From contig OZ018324.1 in the NCBI GenBank assembly GCA_963969495.1, forward strand, positions 137,884,355 through 137,948,354: DNA of 64,000 bases, given 5' to 3'. Origin of the DNA: Ceratothoa steindachneri. Taxonomy: Eukaryota; Arthropoda; Malacostraca; Isopoda; Cymothoidae. The notes beneath the pieces were generated by a model, which searched no databases, was not told where the DNA came from, and saw only the letters and a list, made by a program, of their open reading frames with translations. Of the stretch, positions 23,519-34,500 are shown piece after piece (the stretch's first letter is position 1; each line of letters opens with the position of its first letter). The position numbers and the translations under genes are program-made.

Positions 23519-24491
23519 TTACGGCATATTGGCTTCTTCCAACAATTCTTTAGTAACAGTATACAATTTAATTAATGACCTTTTATCTTCCTCCGTTCCT
23601 AACAGATTGTCGCAATACAGCGCCGACTTTATGCGCTCAGCTATATTACTATTTTTCACTTGATTATTCAAATGATGACTTAATGTCATTTGTAGTAGGA
23701 ATGGTGAACTAGTAGCTCCGAACAATACTGATTTAAATCTATAAGTATCCATTGGGCCATCTCTCTCTAAAGAGTCACTCGGCCAAAGGAATCTCGTAAA
23801 ATTACGATCCTCTTCCTGCAATCCTATTCTAAGGAAAGCCTTACTTATATCTGCTGTATAAGCATATTTATTTGTCCGGAATCTAATCAGAACGTCCATT
23901 AGTTTATCAGTTATAGTGTGTCCGGTGTATAGACAATCTTTTAGACTAGTACCATTTTTTTAGTTTCGCACTAGAGTAGAATACTACTCTTAATGGTGTA
24001 GTTTTACTCTCCCTTATTAGGGGTAGGTGGGGTAAGTAATGCGTGTCTTTAGTTACTTCAGCACTAGTCTCCTTTTCTATAAATCCTTTCTCTACCTGCT
24101 CTTTAATAACATTATCATATTTTTTGATAATGTTAGCGTTGGACCTCAGTTTTTTCAAACTTGCTTTTAGCCTGTTTTCAGTTAATTTGTAATTGTTTGG
24201 TAGGTTTTGGTGGTCGGGTTTCCAGGGCAGTTTAACCCAATACTTTCTGTCTTTGAATTGTACTGTATTTTTGAATTGATCTATCACTGCCTGTTCTTCA
24301 TAACTAATTGTTTCAGGTTGAATCCCTATTCTATCCAACTTCCACAAATTTGACATATCAGGACAATTATTGGACGGTAGTATACCTATATTGGTCACTA
24401 AAGCTACCTGTGCTTCCTTAGTAACGGGCACGTATTTAGTAGGGAGGTTTCCATACAATACTAAGCCTCCCCTTGTTTTTAGAAAAGTCAT
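23519..24491 (-). pseudogene. Reverse transcriptase of BEL/Pao element
   Basis: The first piece (23946-24491, 181 residues) contains the Pao N-terminal signature LWKLDRIGI, then WVKLPWKPDHQNLP and LPHLPLIRESKTTPLRVVF. The second piece (23519-23899, 126 residues) has the palm: AYTADISKAFLRIGLQEEDR with the first Asp, and ALYCDNLLGTEED with the YxDN active site typical of this superfamily. The frames are separated by a break at about 23900-23946. Sense, order and motifs leave little doubt about family. Confidence 0.88.
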
Positions 24492-24496
24492 ACCCT

Positions 24497-24904
24497 TCAG
24501 TTTAATATGCCCTCTACCAATTTGATATACTGATCCGCTCCTACCAATAAATCCACATCCGTTATCAAATTTCCCAAATATGGATCAGACATCCTTACTC
24601 CACCCTTAACTAGGTGTGTTAAACAATTATTCAACCCATCAATCTTGAAGTTTCGGGGTAATTTATCCAACACTAGCGCTTGCAACTTTACAAATTTATT
24701 CTCACTTTTAATAGTGAATCTTACTATACCATACTTTTGACTGTCCATTTCGCCCGTGAACCCAGATATTCTTAACTCTACCCATTCCTTTATTTGTAAA
24801 TTCAATTGTGCTACGAGATTGGCACGCTGTGAACCCTGGTCATACAGTACTTTAACTGTATATTTTCGCCCCTTAGCCATAAAGGAGCATTTCCATACTG
24901 GCAA
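24497..24904 (-). pseudogene. Aspartic protease of BEL/Pao element
   Basis: A 135-residue open segment with the pattern KVLYDQGSQRANLVAQL, where the Asp of D-x-G-S-Q is the retropepsin-like catalytic residue of Pao polyproteins; downstream lies MSDPYLGNLITDVDLLVGAD. It is in frame with the knuckle segment upstream but separated from it by a TAA stop after VQSSSR, and out of frame with the RT segment downstream. Length and position match the protease between gag and RT. Confidence 0.75.
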
Positions 24905-24916
24905 CGCGGTCGATAT

Positions 24917-25363
24917 TTAACGACTTGAGGACTGCACAGCACAAACTCTCTGTTCAATGATTGGCAACTCGTCGCAAAAATTTAAATGATGAAACGCCTT
25001 TTTACACTTTAAACACTTATTGAGTTTTATTCGGCAGTTTTCTGTAGGGTGTTTACCGTTACATCTCTTACACACTTTTAATTCTCTTATTCTATCAATA
25101 CGATTATCATAAGTTTTATACACAGTACATTTATTAGATATGTGTTGCCCTTGGCAGAAAACACACTTATAATTATTCACAGGTTTGGTTTTGGAGAGAG
25201 AACTTTCTTTAGTATCTCTACTTATGAGAGGTTTTTCCTCATGTACTTCGTATACCTTTGCTTCTGGTCTACTCCATTTATTAGCTACTCGTGTAGCAGA
25301 CGGTAAGTTAGCATCCGTTGCGGTCATTTTATGGGAACCTAAATGATTTACTAGCCTTCCCAA
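24917..25363 (-). pseudogene. CCHC zinc-knuckle region of BEL/Pao gag
   Basis: Three knuckles are visible: CVFCQGQHISNKC, CKRCNGKHPTENC and CLKCKKAFHHLNFC. They follow the DUF1759-like gag domain and precede the protease. The same reading frame continues upstream into 25373-25684 across a single TGA at about 25370, so this is a nonsense mutation and not a gene boundary. The triple-knuckle layout is typical of Pao elements. Confidence 0.88.
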
Positions 25364-25372
25364 CCCATCTCT

Positions 25373-25965
25373 TCATTGTGATATTTCTAGATAATCTTCA
25401 TCCATTCGGTTTTGGATATATTCTATAGCTTTAAATGGTAATTTTCTTTTTACCACCGCTACTATAATTAGTCCGCAACCGTCAACATCACATTTAGTAT
25501 TTTTAAACCTGGCTATTATTATTTCCAAGTTGGCTCTGAACTTACTCAAAGACGTTAAGATAAAAAAGGCAGCTTTTAGGTCTACTATTTTATTACAAAG
25601 TTCTTCTACTATACGTTTTTTATTATAATAATTGTTTATAAGTATGTCCTTTGCACGGTCCCAACTGCTCTCTTCACTCGGCAAAGCTTCTATTAATTTC
25701 CGTGCATTTCACGACAATTGACCTTTTAAATAATTAAATTTGTCAACCGGATTGATGTCAGAACGATCGACCGAACTTTTAAACTGATTCCATAATTTCT
25801 CCCATTCTTACATCTCTCCACAGAAGGTAGGGAGGTTTATACTAGATAGTTTTATAGGAGTCGAGTCAGCAAGGATTGATGGCGTTTGTGTCCTATAAAT
25901 ACAATCCTGCACGTCATTTATTATAATTTGTATTTGTGATAGAATGGTTTGAGGCCGCTTAATTT
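25373..25965 (-). pseudogene. Gag core (DUF1759-like) of BEL/Pao element
   Basis: Minus-strand reading from about 25965 gives INLPTFCGEM, a TAA stop, then EWEKLWNQFKSSVDRSDINP and FNYLKGQL, a TGA stop, then the open segment 25373-25684 starting near LPSEESSWDRAKDILINNYY. This is the conserved gag domain of Pao elements. Two in-frame stops and the X1 insertion just upstream at about 25977 separate it from the gag N-terminus at 27325-27574. Confidence 0.8.
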
Positions 25966-25976
25966 CAACCGTTATC

Positions 25977-27184
25977 ACATGTTGTTTAGAAACACGATGC
26001 TACCCACGTGCATCTTCGCCTTAAAGCCAGGCGCGATTCTCCCTGCCACCTGAGTCAATATTGAACCAAGGAGGTTTATTATCCCCTCCCCTTCGCCCGA
26101 TGCGCCGATCACGGCAGATTGAGTTAGGCTTATGGGCAGATAAGGTATTGTTCTCAGGCGCGGCTGTGCATTCCCTCGAAGCCCCACTCCATTGTCCCTT
26201 ACGCCAAGGGGATGGCTCGACTATTTATACGAAAACTTTACCACTAAGAGCAGATTCGAGATCCAGATTTTCTTCGCGAGACATCACTACGATCCAGTCT
26301 CACCTTGTGCACCAAGGGCCTTCTACCTTGAAATCCACCATCATTGTCCATCAGAGGACAATATCCCTTGAGTGCCAAGGTTCGAGCCTTTAAGACGCGA
26401 AGTCCCCAAGGCTTCACCTGTTCTTCAGAAAGAAAACAACATTGGAACAGCCATTGTTCTTTGAGCCCGTTGACAAGAAACGGTTCTCACCCTTCCCCCC
26501 CTGTTGTTTAGAAAGAGAACAACATTAGAACAGCCATTGTTCTTTAAGCCCGTTCGCCAAAAAAACGGTTCTCACCCCCCCTCCCTGTTGTTCATGAGAG
26601 AGAACAACGTTAGAACAGCCATTGTTCTTTAAGCCCGTAGACAAGAAACGGTTCTCACCCTCCCCCCCTGTTGTTCAGAAGAGAAAAACGTTAGAACAGC
26701 TATTGTTCTTTGAGCCCGTAGACAAGAGACGGTTCTCATCCCCCCTCTGTTGTTCAGAAGAGAACAACGTAAAACAGCCATTGTTCTTCAAGCCCTTTCG
26801 TCAAGAAACGGTTCTCATTCCCAAGACTCCACGTCAGGATCATTTAATTTCCCCTCCTTCGGCTGGAACTCGACATCGGACCGAAGATTCCTTCGCGTCG
26901 CCTTGCTCTGCCTAACACGTGTAATTACGTAAGCTGAACGTTACCTTTGAGTATTTAACCCTTTTGTCAACCCTATCCTGTGCTTTAAATGGTTTAGCGA
27001 ACCATCCCATCCCTTTAATTTTTATTTGTTTTACCTTTTTAAATCTCTTCCAAATCTTAATCCTCGAATTAGCTAGATTTCATACGACCCTTTGCATTCT
27101 CTGTTTATGTCAATATTTTCCGTTTTGTGTGTTGTTGATAGTTTTTATTAATAAAACTCTATTTTATTAATGATAGCCATATTA
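25977..27184 (+). mobile_element. LTR-like repeat X1 with internal minisatellite, inserted in BEL/Pao gag
   Basis: About 1.2 kb separate the two halves of BEL gag and match the block at 42690-43590 (X2), for example 'attgagttaggcttatggg' and 'ctttaaatggtttagcgaac'. It has a TATA-like motif (ctatttatac, about 26220) early on, a minisatellite in the middle and AATAAA near its right end (27151), the layout of a plus-strand LTR. No coding region is seen, so I read it as a solo LTR or non-autonomous element. Possible TTATC duplications (25972-25976 and 27185-27189) fit the extent given, but the ends are not canonical TG/CA, so the boundaries are approximate. Confidence 0.6.
26421..26820. repeat. 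Minisatellite of five ~80-bp units inside X1
   Basis: Five units of 78-85 bp, phased on 'cagccattgttct' at 26448, 26531, 26616, 26697 (variant) and 26775. Each unit ends with GTTGTTC, a short spacer and GAACAAC, and carries AGAACA-GCCAT-TGTTCT, so both parts are dyad-symmetric. X2 has only two units. The 97-codon plus-strand open frame at 26622-26915 is a translation of this repeat. Confidence 0.9.
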
Positions 27185-27324
27185 TTATCCTTGAGCTCAG
27201 TTCCACTTCTTAAGCATATTAAAGATAAATAAACTCGGTCGACCAGACAACCACGCACTCTAAATATAATTGAATAAGTTCCCTAAACGAATAGTCATAT
27301 ATGGTACATCGTCGAGAGTCCATT

Positions 27325-27574
27325 TTACGTCAGTATTTCTACCTCATATTCCTCTCGTTGTTCTATTAGTTCGCTTATTCTTTCTTCATCACTCGTAGCA
27401 TCTATTAACTCTTCGTAATATCGGGTTATTATATCTACTTGTTTTTTTTAATTCTTGACTCCATACTCGAAGTTTTGTGAAGTCACAACTAGCGCTTTGC
27501 ATTTCATCGCACATCCTTGTTTTCAAGGTTGTACAAAAAGATTTATGACCCGCAATCTTATGAATTGTTGACAT
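27325..27574 (-). pseudogene. Gag N-terminus of BEL/Pao element
   Basis: From the ATG at 27574 the frame reads MSTIHKIAGHKSFCTTLKTR, then after a one-base insertion in an A run (plus-strand T8 at 27442-27449) it continues in the next frame as YYEELIDATSDEERISELIE and EYEVEILT before a TAA. The acidic helical character suits Pao gag N-termini. It begins 268 bp after the primer-binding site. Repeat X1 interrupts the gene about 140 bp downstream. Confidence 0.65.
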
Positions 27575-27842
27575 GGCAATGCTAATTTAAATTCAATTAA
27601 CAAAAGTGGGAATTATTGAGGGCGAATTTAAATTTATTGACTATTGAGAAATTCAAATTTTAATGAACGTCTTACTATTGCTTCTTACAACCGACACCGC
27701 CACAACTCGTGGTGTACTATCACAGTCGCTAGCAATTTATCGAAATAATTTTTCTTTTACCATGAATATTGCTATAAATCTCGCACATGTGGTTTAGCTT
27801 AAGCTATTTTACCATTCAGTTACAGGAGCTAAGTAAACTAAG

Positions 27843-27860
27843 ATCCGGTTCGAAGGACCA
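27843..27860 (-). other. Primer-binding site of BEL/Pao element (tRNA-Tyr-like)
   Basis: Directly after the 5' LTR the minus strand reads TGGTCCTTCGAACCGGAT, the complement of a tRNA 3' end finishing in CCGGTTCGAAGGACCA. That end matches animal tRNA-Tyr from memory. Its position immediately next to the LTR edge confirms the LTR boundary. Confidence 0.85.
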
Positions 27861-28531
27861 TATAGCGACTTTCCTCCTTAATTATTAATTATGAAATTGG
27901 TCACTGGGAACAATTTGAACAAAAAATTGCGAGAAAAATAATTAAATTAAATTTTAAATAAAAAATAATGGTTGTAATATAAACTTAGTAGAAGAATAAA
28001 AATCTCCACTTACTTGCTCTAATATAAGGTGGTTATTAAATATCCCATTCACAGTGTCTAAGTATAATATGCCTAAAGGATCCGAATAGGTAGCTATTAT
28101 TAATAAATGACAGCTAAATATATACTTAGCCTGCGAAATGGTGATTAATCTTGATCTTAGAGCTTATTTATCCATTAATATTTATGAAACTTAATCAAAA
28201 TAGCTAAATTATTATCATACGGCTTTGCACGCCGTATGAACCAAAACTTGATAATTTGCGGAATTTTTAGTAGATATTTACGTCTTGACACTGAGTCGTA
28301 GTAGCAGAGAAGCTAACTGCTTCTCGGTACACCAGGAGCTGTGCTAGGTGGCAACTCGAAACAATACACTTTTGCAAAAGGCAACGACGACCACTAATTA
28401 AAAGTTAATTAACCCAAGTCATTATTACTACTACTCCCAACTTACTTTAATATAAGAAGTAAACTAAATGAAAATGAATGGCTATGTACAATTTCCACTT
28501 TCGTTTCCAGGAGTAAAAAATATTTACGACA
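27861..28531 (-). repeat. 5' LTR of BEL/Pao element
   Basis: Direct repeat of 20727-21397. Promoter and R/U5 boundaries cannot be assigned by eye. The hairpins at 28216-28238 and about 28307-28325 are identical to those in the other LTR. Confidence 0.93.
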
Positions 28532-28879
28532 GTAACTTAACCCGGGAAGTCACCAGAATTGATCCTAAAATAGAATTTTGGGGTGATTATCAAACTGGCT
28601 TTTGATATACAAAAGCCATCCAAGTATGAGCAGTCGCGGTATTTATTGAAGCAATATCAGTTAAGATAGCATCGTAAATTTGGTCTTCAGCATGTAAAAA
28701 CGGTTGAAGCAGCAGTGAAGAACAAGGAACCTCATTGTATATATTGACTGTGCGTATTAATATAATGGGTTTGAGTTGTAAAGTTTAGTATATTTCCTCA
28801 TCCAATTCTGATGCGAACATGTTAAATCAAAATGCCTCGTTTGATTAGTTATATTATTTTTTATATGAAAAATATAGTA

Positions 28880-29330
28880 GTTATGAACTCTGCAGTCCAG
28901 TTCATAACAGTAATGAGCTCGTCGGCAGGGAAGGGCTTCACCGAATTAACCGTGTGTCAGGGTGCGTTATCTTGCATCAAAATTTATCGTGGTCTTCGGA
29001 GGCATTCACTCTGACTCGCAGAGCATATGTGGCCCAGGGATTTAAACTGAATTCAGGACTCAGATCATGACACTGCTACCGCCAAACTTTGCATTCTTTT
29101 TCAGTGTAATTGATAGACAATCTTTCGCCTGCTCTTTGACAAACGACCCCTCTACCTTCGAATCCGAAACAAATAAAAGAAGATTCGTCACTGAAGTGAA
29201 ATTGCTTCCAAGAAAATCGAGCCTTCTTGTTCATCGGACTGATCAATGGCTTGACTGCTGGTGTATGAGCGTGATTGGCTTCCTCCAGCAGACGTGAGAG
29301 GTTCCGCCTGGTGACAGTGATGGCCAATAT
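28880..29330 (-). pseudogene. Tc1-type transposase fragment
   Basis: The open piece 29076-29327 reads TVTRRNLSRLLEEANHAHTP, KKARFSWKQFHFSDESSF and CQRAGERLSINY, the Tc1 region around the first catalytic Asp (FSDESSF). Downstream near 28965-28985 the minus strand gives ILMQDNAP, a TGA where the usual Cys stands, then HT, with the second Asp in QDNAP. The third acidic residue is not found; the frame ends around 28870. Terminal repeats were not identified. It is a decayed internal fragment. Confidence 0.75.
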
Positions 29331-29889
29331 TTCATTAATCTGTGAAACTCCTACAGTCGTCTTGAAATGGTCGTTCTTGCCAATTTGAGTAATGGTTCAC
29401 TTTTAGATCTTTGACGTCTTCTTAGCCTACCCTTAGATTTACTGACCATACATAAACTGTTTCGTCCTGTGTTGCCAGTATATTATGAACTACAGTACAT
29501 ACTTTTAGCGCTTTGCTCTCTCGCAATGCCTCCAATTGAAAGACTACCTTTGTGATGCAACTTTCCGTTCAGCTCAACAACAGAGAGACGCGTTCCAAAT
29601 TTCTTAGTTATATTGTCTTAAAAAAAGCTGACAAGAGCATGACATAACTTTTACGATATTGAACTGAATTTATTTGCTATGCAAATAAATGCCGCTACCT
29701 TCTACTTGAACACTAGACATTCTCATCAATTTGGACACATCAAGGGATGCTAGTAAAATGCTTATATCCAAATAAATTTTCATGAGATATACCCATACAT
29801 ACCTTATAACTCCTTATACAGGAGTTATGATATGTTTGAGACTACTATAACTACAGGTCTCTAGATACTAAACGACTGCCGAGTGTTTT

Positions 29890-30225
29890 CGTCTTTTTTA
29901 ATCGCGTTCAGGTCTACTCGCGGGGGACTCTACATCTCAGTATATCGGTCGGACGGTCGGTCGGTCCCCGTTTTGTTTTATTTTGTTTTTGTAATAACAT
30001 TGTAACTATCCAGCCGATTATAAATAAATTCAAAACCCTTATGTTGTTTTACATTCTCTTTCGAATGATATAATTGCCAAAGTCCTCATGCCTATGAATT
30101 ATTTTGTTTTGGCAATAACATCATAATTATTTGGCCGATTATAACGATATTTGAAACCCTTATGTTGTTATACATTCTCTTTCGAATGATATAATTTCCA
30201 AGGTCTTGCTAAAATTAGTCTTTGA
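29890..30225. repeat. Diverged tandem duplication, ~121-bp period
   Basis: The segment with 'cccttatgttgtt' and 'cattctctttcgaatgatat' occurs twice, at about 30036 and 30157, an offset of 121 bp, with substitutions between the units. Just upstream is a short GGTC/GGAC-rich run (29948-29966). No coding content. Confidence 0.8.
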
Positions 30226-32084
30226 ATTATTAAAAGTTTTGAAGGTCATAAGTTCATAAATCAGAATAAGTTATAGCACGCGACTTTTTTGTCAGCAGAC
30301 CTTTTTTTCACTGCTCTACAAAATTAATCTGAAGACAAACAAAATACAGGAAAAGATGTTAAGGCGTTACCTCTATTGCATTTAACTCTGCTTTCCTGCC
30401 ACTCCCGCTAATTCATATATAATTCTTTCATCCCATCCTGCATCCGAGTATAGTCGCAAACGACCTGGTTTATGTATTTTCTATCAATCTTCAAAAAGAA
30501 TTTGAAAAACAGAAATAATAGAAAATGGCCGATGGTAGTCGTTTACTACCCAAAGAACTATTGTTGCTTTTGTTTGTATTTCATATCTATTTTGAGCCTC
30601 GGATTTATGAGAAGGTTGGATCTTAGCTCCTGAAAATCCAGATTATTACCCTTCTTGGCCTGAGGATATAAGGACAGTGTTTGAGTGACGCAGTAAAAAG
30701 GTTTGAAATACCATGTAATTTTTGATTAGTGGTGCATTACCCGATAGTCAATTTGGAACCAGTGTTCATGTCCCGGACTTCATATTTCGGTTTTCTTTCC
30801 CTAAAGCGATATTCTAATTTTGTAAATTATGGATTGAATTTAGCCCCATGTTCCTTGTTTCCCTTACTTTGAGATTTCTTTCAATGCCTCTACCTCTTGC
30901 TTCTAACTCCAAGTGTATTCTGTGGTTTATCAAATATTTTTCTAGTAAGTTTTCGAGCTGCATGTTACGTTAACATCCGTTAATATTCATCCAAAGGATA
31001 AATTGAATTACGAGACTTTTAGTTGTCTATTAAAGTTTCTCTAAACTAGCTGAATTTCGAGCTACGTTAAGATGTAAATAGATGTTTCTCTGCCCACAGC
31101 CATTCTTATGAAGGGATACAACGCGTTCAAGAAGATATTACTCGATTTATTTGTTTATCCCCATGCTGAAGATGTTGACACATACCACTATCTTGTACGG
31201 AATGAGGCAGTAGCCTTACCCGATGACGAAAGAAACCTATTAATATGAATCTGAGGTAAACCTTTGCATTGTAAAATTTCCCTATTATCCTTATAGTTTT
31301 TTTCCTGTTCATCATTTTTCTTTTCTGATAGTTGCATAGTATTCATTAACTAAACATACACGTGCGTTATCAAATTTGCTATTCACTGTATATTTCGTTT
31401 GCAATGATAAACAAATAAAAAATATCAAAAGCTCTCTAATAGTCGGTTTAACTATAGTCGACTTGCCGTTACTTCATCTTACATTAGACATGGATAGTGA
31501 GTCTTTAATTTTGAACAGGTTTGATATTAGGGCTCAAAAAATCATTTGGTGGTACCTTCTAGTCTAGGTGAGTTACCGAGATTGATTGGGTGACAGGAAA
31601 TATACAGAAATTTAGAATACCCTTCCTGGAACCTTAGTGGTAGAAGACACAGCAGCTAATTCGAACACCCTGGTTATAGTTCTTGTCTTGATATTTAGAT
31701 TGTTCCATAGAGCGTTATTCTTAACTTCACAAGTAAGGGTTGCCTTTGTGTGCCTTTCTTTGCTCCTTTTCAGTTGAGATCTTATAATGTCAAATTCTCT
31801 GCCTTTATATCCAGGTTCCAATCCCTTGCACTCATTCACCAACAATTTATCTTTCTTTTATTATATATGTTATATTAGAAATATTAAATGTGTCCCTAGC
31901 TATTAAATAAGTTTTACACCCGTGAGCTAGATAGTATTTTCCGGGAATTAATTCTGTGAAGTGTTTTTCTTTTTTTAGTAAGGTGAATGCCTGCAATAGC
32001 ATAGTCACAGAAATAATAGGTTTTAACCTACAATAGGATATGGTGAAAACAACAAGGCTAGTAAACACAAAGAAGTACGTCGCG
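30226..32084. other. AT-rich region without recognised gene
   Basis: Several short open frames (for example 31127-31315, 31376-31567 and 31612-31845) show no familiar motif. I see no repeat matching the rest of the window. Confidence 0.45.
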
Positions 32085-34500
32085 AATGTTTCGAAATATA
32101 CAGAAAAATTGCTCTCGCTCAACGAATTTCATTCTTAGTGAAACCGTTCGTATGGCATTTGTAGCGCATAAATGTACATCGCTTCCTCTAAGGTCCCTCT
32201 CAAAATAGATAGACTAACATGAAATAAGACAGCTGTCAGTTGTTATAAGAAGAATATTTATTCACACGGCGATGAGTATGCAGAGACCTCAATTGCCTAA
32301 TCTCAAACCTAAATTCCTCGACTAAGATAGTAAGAATTGCGGGCCAAGCACATGCGCCCAGCAGCACTAAGTTCCTTTATCAGATGCAAGTAACCGTGAA
32401 ATATATATTTGAATCGGAAAGTGATTACTACAATGAAAGTCATCGACTACCACATAAAATCAAGCTCTGCGTCTTCAGCATATTGGAATGAATCTAGATA
32501 AGAAAATTAAATGCTTCTCGTACATTGGTTTGTGAATTCATCCAAATTTAGGACACTGATCTCTGGCTCTCCCCCTAGCTCAACATAGACCTGTTCCCAT
32601 ATAGAAGGTGCCTATTTAATCCTGTAGGAAGAAAAGGGAAAGTACCTCGTCAACCATCCTACAAGGCCACAGAAATCTGCTACTCAGAAGTAAAATAATG
32701 GTGAAATTTAAGCTGAAATAAAACTATACCGAGTGTCCAGGTGTAGCTGTCCTAACATTGCGTAAAGTACTTATATAAAGCAAAGCTAAGAATGTAAATA
32801 ACATGACGAGTATAAATTGATCATCTAATTTTCCAGCGCAAATCTCATGGTGGAAAAACGGTAAAGGAAAGCGTGAAGAAAGGAGCGTTGCAGCTCCACG
32901 GCAAAACCATTAAAGGAACATGCTTTGCAGGGCCTAGGTCGAAGGAAATGCACGGATTCTCTTTGTAGAGGAACCACTTCTGGACCTGTTCCCATATAGA
33001 AGGTGCCTATTTAATCCTGTAGGAAGAAAAGGGAAAGTACCTCGTCAACCATCCTACAAGGCCACAGAAATCTGCTACTCAGAAGTAAAATAATGGTGAA
33101 ATTTAAGCTGAAATAAAACTATACCGAGTGTCCAGGTGTAGCTGTCCTAACATTGCGTAAAGTACTTATTTAAAGCAAAGCTGAGAATGTAAATAACATG
33201 ACGGGTATAAATTGATCATCTAATTTTCCAGCGCAAATCTCATGGTGGAAAAACGGTAAAGGAAAGCGTGAAGAAAGGAGCGTCTGCAGCTCCACGGCAA
33301 AACCATTAAAGGAACATGCTTTGCAGGGCCTAGGTCGAAGGAAATGCACGGATTCTCTTTGTAGAGGAACCACTCCTGGAACTGGCCCTAGACATCATGT
33401 ATACCAAATTTGGAAAGCTATTGGTGCTTTTTCTTCCTCACTCATCTTTTGGATAACCCATCTTTTTATAGCGCTCCGTCAACTCGGAGAGATCGAGAAA
33501 GCTGGAACTCACTTAATGCTGCCATCTTTTTTTTTGGGGGGGGGAGTTTTAGGAGGCCCAAGTGATGGATTCACTACCACTTTCAAGCGAGTTGCCTTCT
33601 TTTCATCTAGCTACTACATGGATGTACGCGGTCGCTTCGATTTTTGCAAGGAGTTCGCGGTGGACAGAAAGAGCCCTTTGGTGATTGCTTCCAAGAAGTA
33701 GTGAACAAGTTCCCTCGTATAAACTGCCTCTTTCACGAAGTTCATGGTATAGTTCGATTTCTCCTGTACAGAAGGACAATCGTTTGTCTAAAATTACAAA
33801 TAATGGCCGCATGTGCAGGTTCATTCCCATTTTTCAGAAGGACGCCAAGAGAGACGAGCGAACTTCGGTTCTAGCTACTATCCGATCTAATGTTTGGCCC
33901 TAGTGAAAAATATATTCTTTAGACAACAAGCTCTCTCAATGAGGAGTCCCGAAATCATCAAAACCTCACTCACCATACTTTGTTTGATGTGGTCGATCCT
34001 TACCCTGGTCGCCTACTGAACCATCAGGGTACTTATTCTTCACAGAACAACCCCGAAGGACAGAAACCTCTACTCTCTCTATTCTTGCTTTTTTATTTCT
34101 TTCAGCTTGAGGCTGGACAAACCAGCATCAGCCATATCTTTTTCTGATAAATGGAAGGACTTGGCTACCATTGAACCTCAGAAAATGGAAGAGGACTGTG
34201 TTCTCCATCTGACTTATCGTGATTCGTGGACCCTGGAGAGAACCTTTCCCGTCAGTAGACTCTGGCACGGTAGTTACCACCCACGAGACATTGTTATTCA
34301 CCTACAGGGGACTACTCTGCCCTCTGGAGAGAAGGGACCTAAGGGTCCACGTCTACCCCGGGATGGTCCTTATTTTTATTATCATACTCACCGGGATGTC
34401 AATGACCCTGCCGGGGACTATCCAAATACATGACCACGTATACACACGGGGTCATGTTTTCAATGATATTTACGCACTGGTTCCGGAATAATATTCGAAT
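32085..34500 (-). mobile_element. Old, strongly diverged I-A copy D
   Basis: Reading along the plus strand, blocks match the I-A copies in the same order: 'cgaaatatacagaaaaattgc' region (32090-32180) with 38835-38900, the endonuclease region around 32280-32760, the ORF1 block near 33700-33760 (agttccctcgtataaactgc against agttccctcgcataaactac) and the ORF1 N-terminal block at 34105-34200 (ccagcatcagcc against ccggcctcagcc). Divergence is much higher than among copies A, B and C, and no frame is open for long. It carries an internal 395-bp tandem duplication. The RT/RNase H part is missing. Confidence 0.65.
32588..33377. repeat. 395-bp tandem duplication inside copy D
   Basis: 32588-32982 is repeated as 32983-33377 with only about five differences (for example atataaag/atttaaag, ctaag/ctgag and a one-base indel at gcgttgc/gcgtctgc). 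The duplication is far younger than the surrounding I-A fossil. Confidence 0.95.

Larger units (their letters stand above)
20727..28531 (-). mobile_element. BEL/Pao LTR retrotransposon, complete insertion with target duplication
   Basis: Two 671-bp direct repeats (20727-21397 and 27861-28531) bound the element. The five bases GTAAC flank both sides (20722-20726 and 28532-28536), a clean target-site duplication. On the minus strand the LTR starts TGTCG. A primer-binding site follows the 5' LTR at 27843-27860. Internal order is gag, CCHC knuckles, protease, RT, RNase H, integrase and the C-terminal DUF5641-like domain, the Pao order. I count about two dozen LTR differences in 671 bp, so the insertion is fairly young, yet pol already has nonsense and frameshift lesions and gag is split by repeat X1. 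Confidence 0.93.

Noticed and set aside
26421..26820. CRISPR-like array or steroid-receptor-type response elements
   Set aside because: Units are contiguous with no unique spacers and the sequence is eukaryotic. The AGAACA/TGTTCT dyad has a 5-bp and not a 3-bp spacer and arthropods lack the receptor, so it is only reported as dyad symmetry.
26622..26915. Plus-strand frame with repeated peptide (KPVDK..RFS)
   Set aside because: It is the translation of the minisatellite within X1; unit lengths are not all multiples of three and X2 does not keep the frame.
28594..28614. Perfect hairpin GGCTTTTG-ATATA-CAAAAGCC right of the BEL/Pao element
   Set aside because: Short, AT-rich and isolated; likely chance, with no second copy seen in the window.
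29890..30225. Possible satellite DNA
   Set aside because: Only two diverged units of about 121 bp; not an array.
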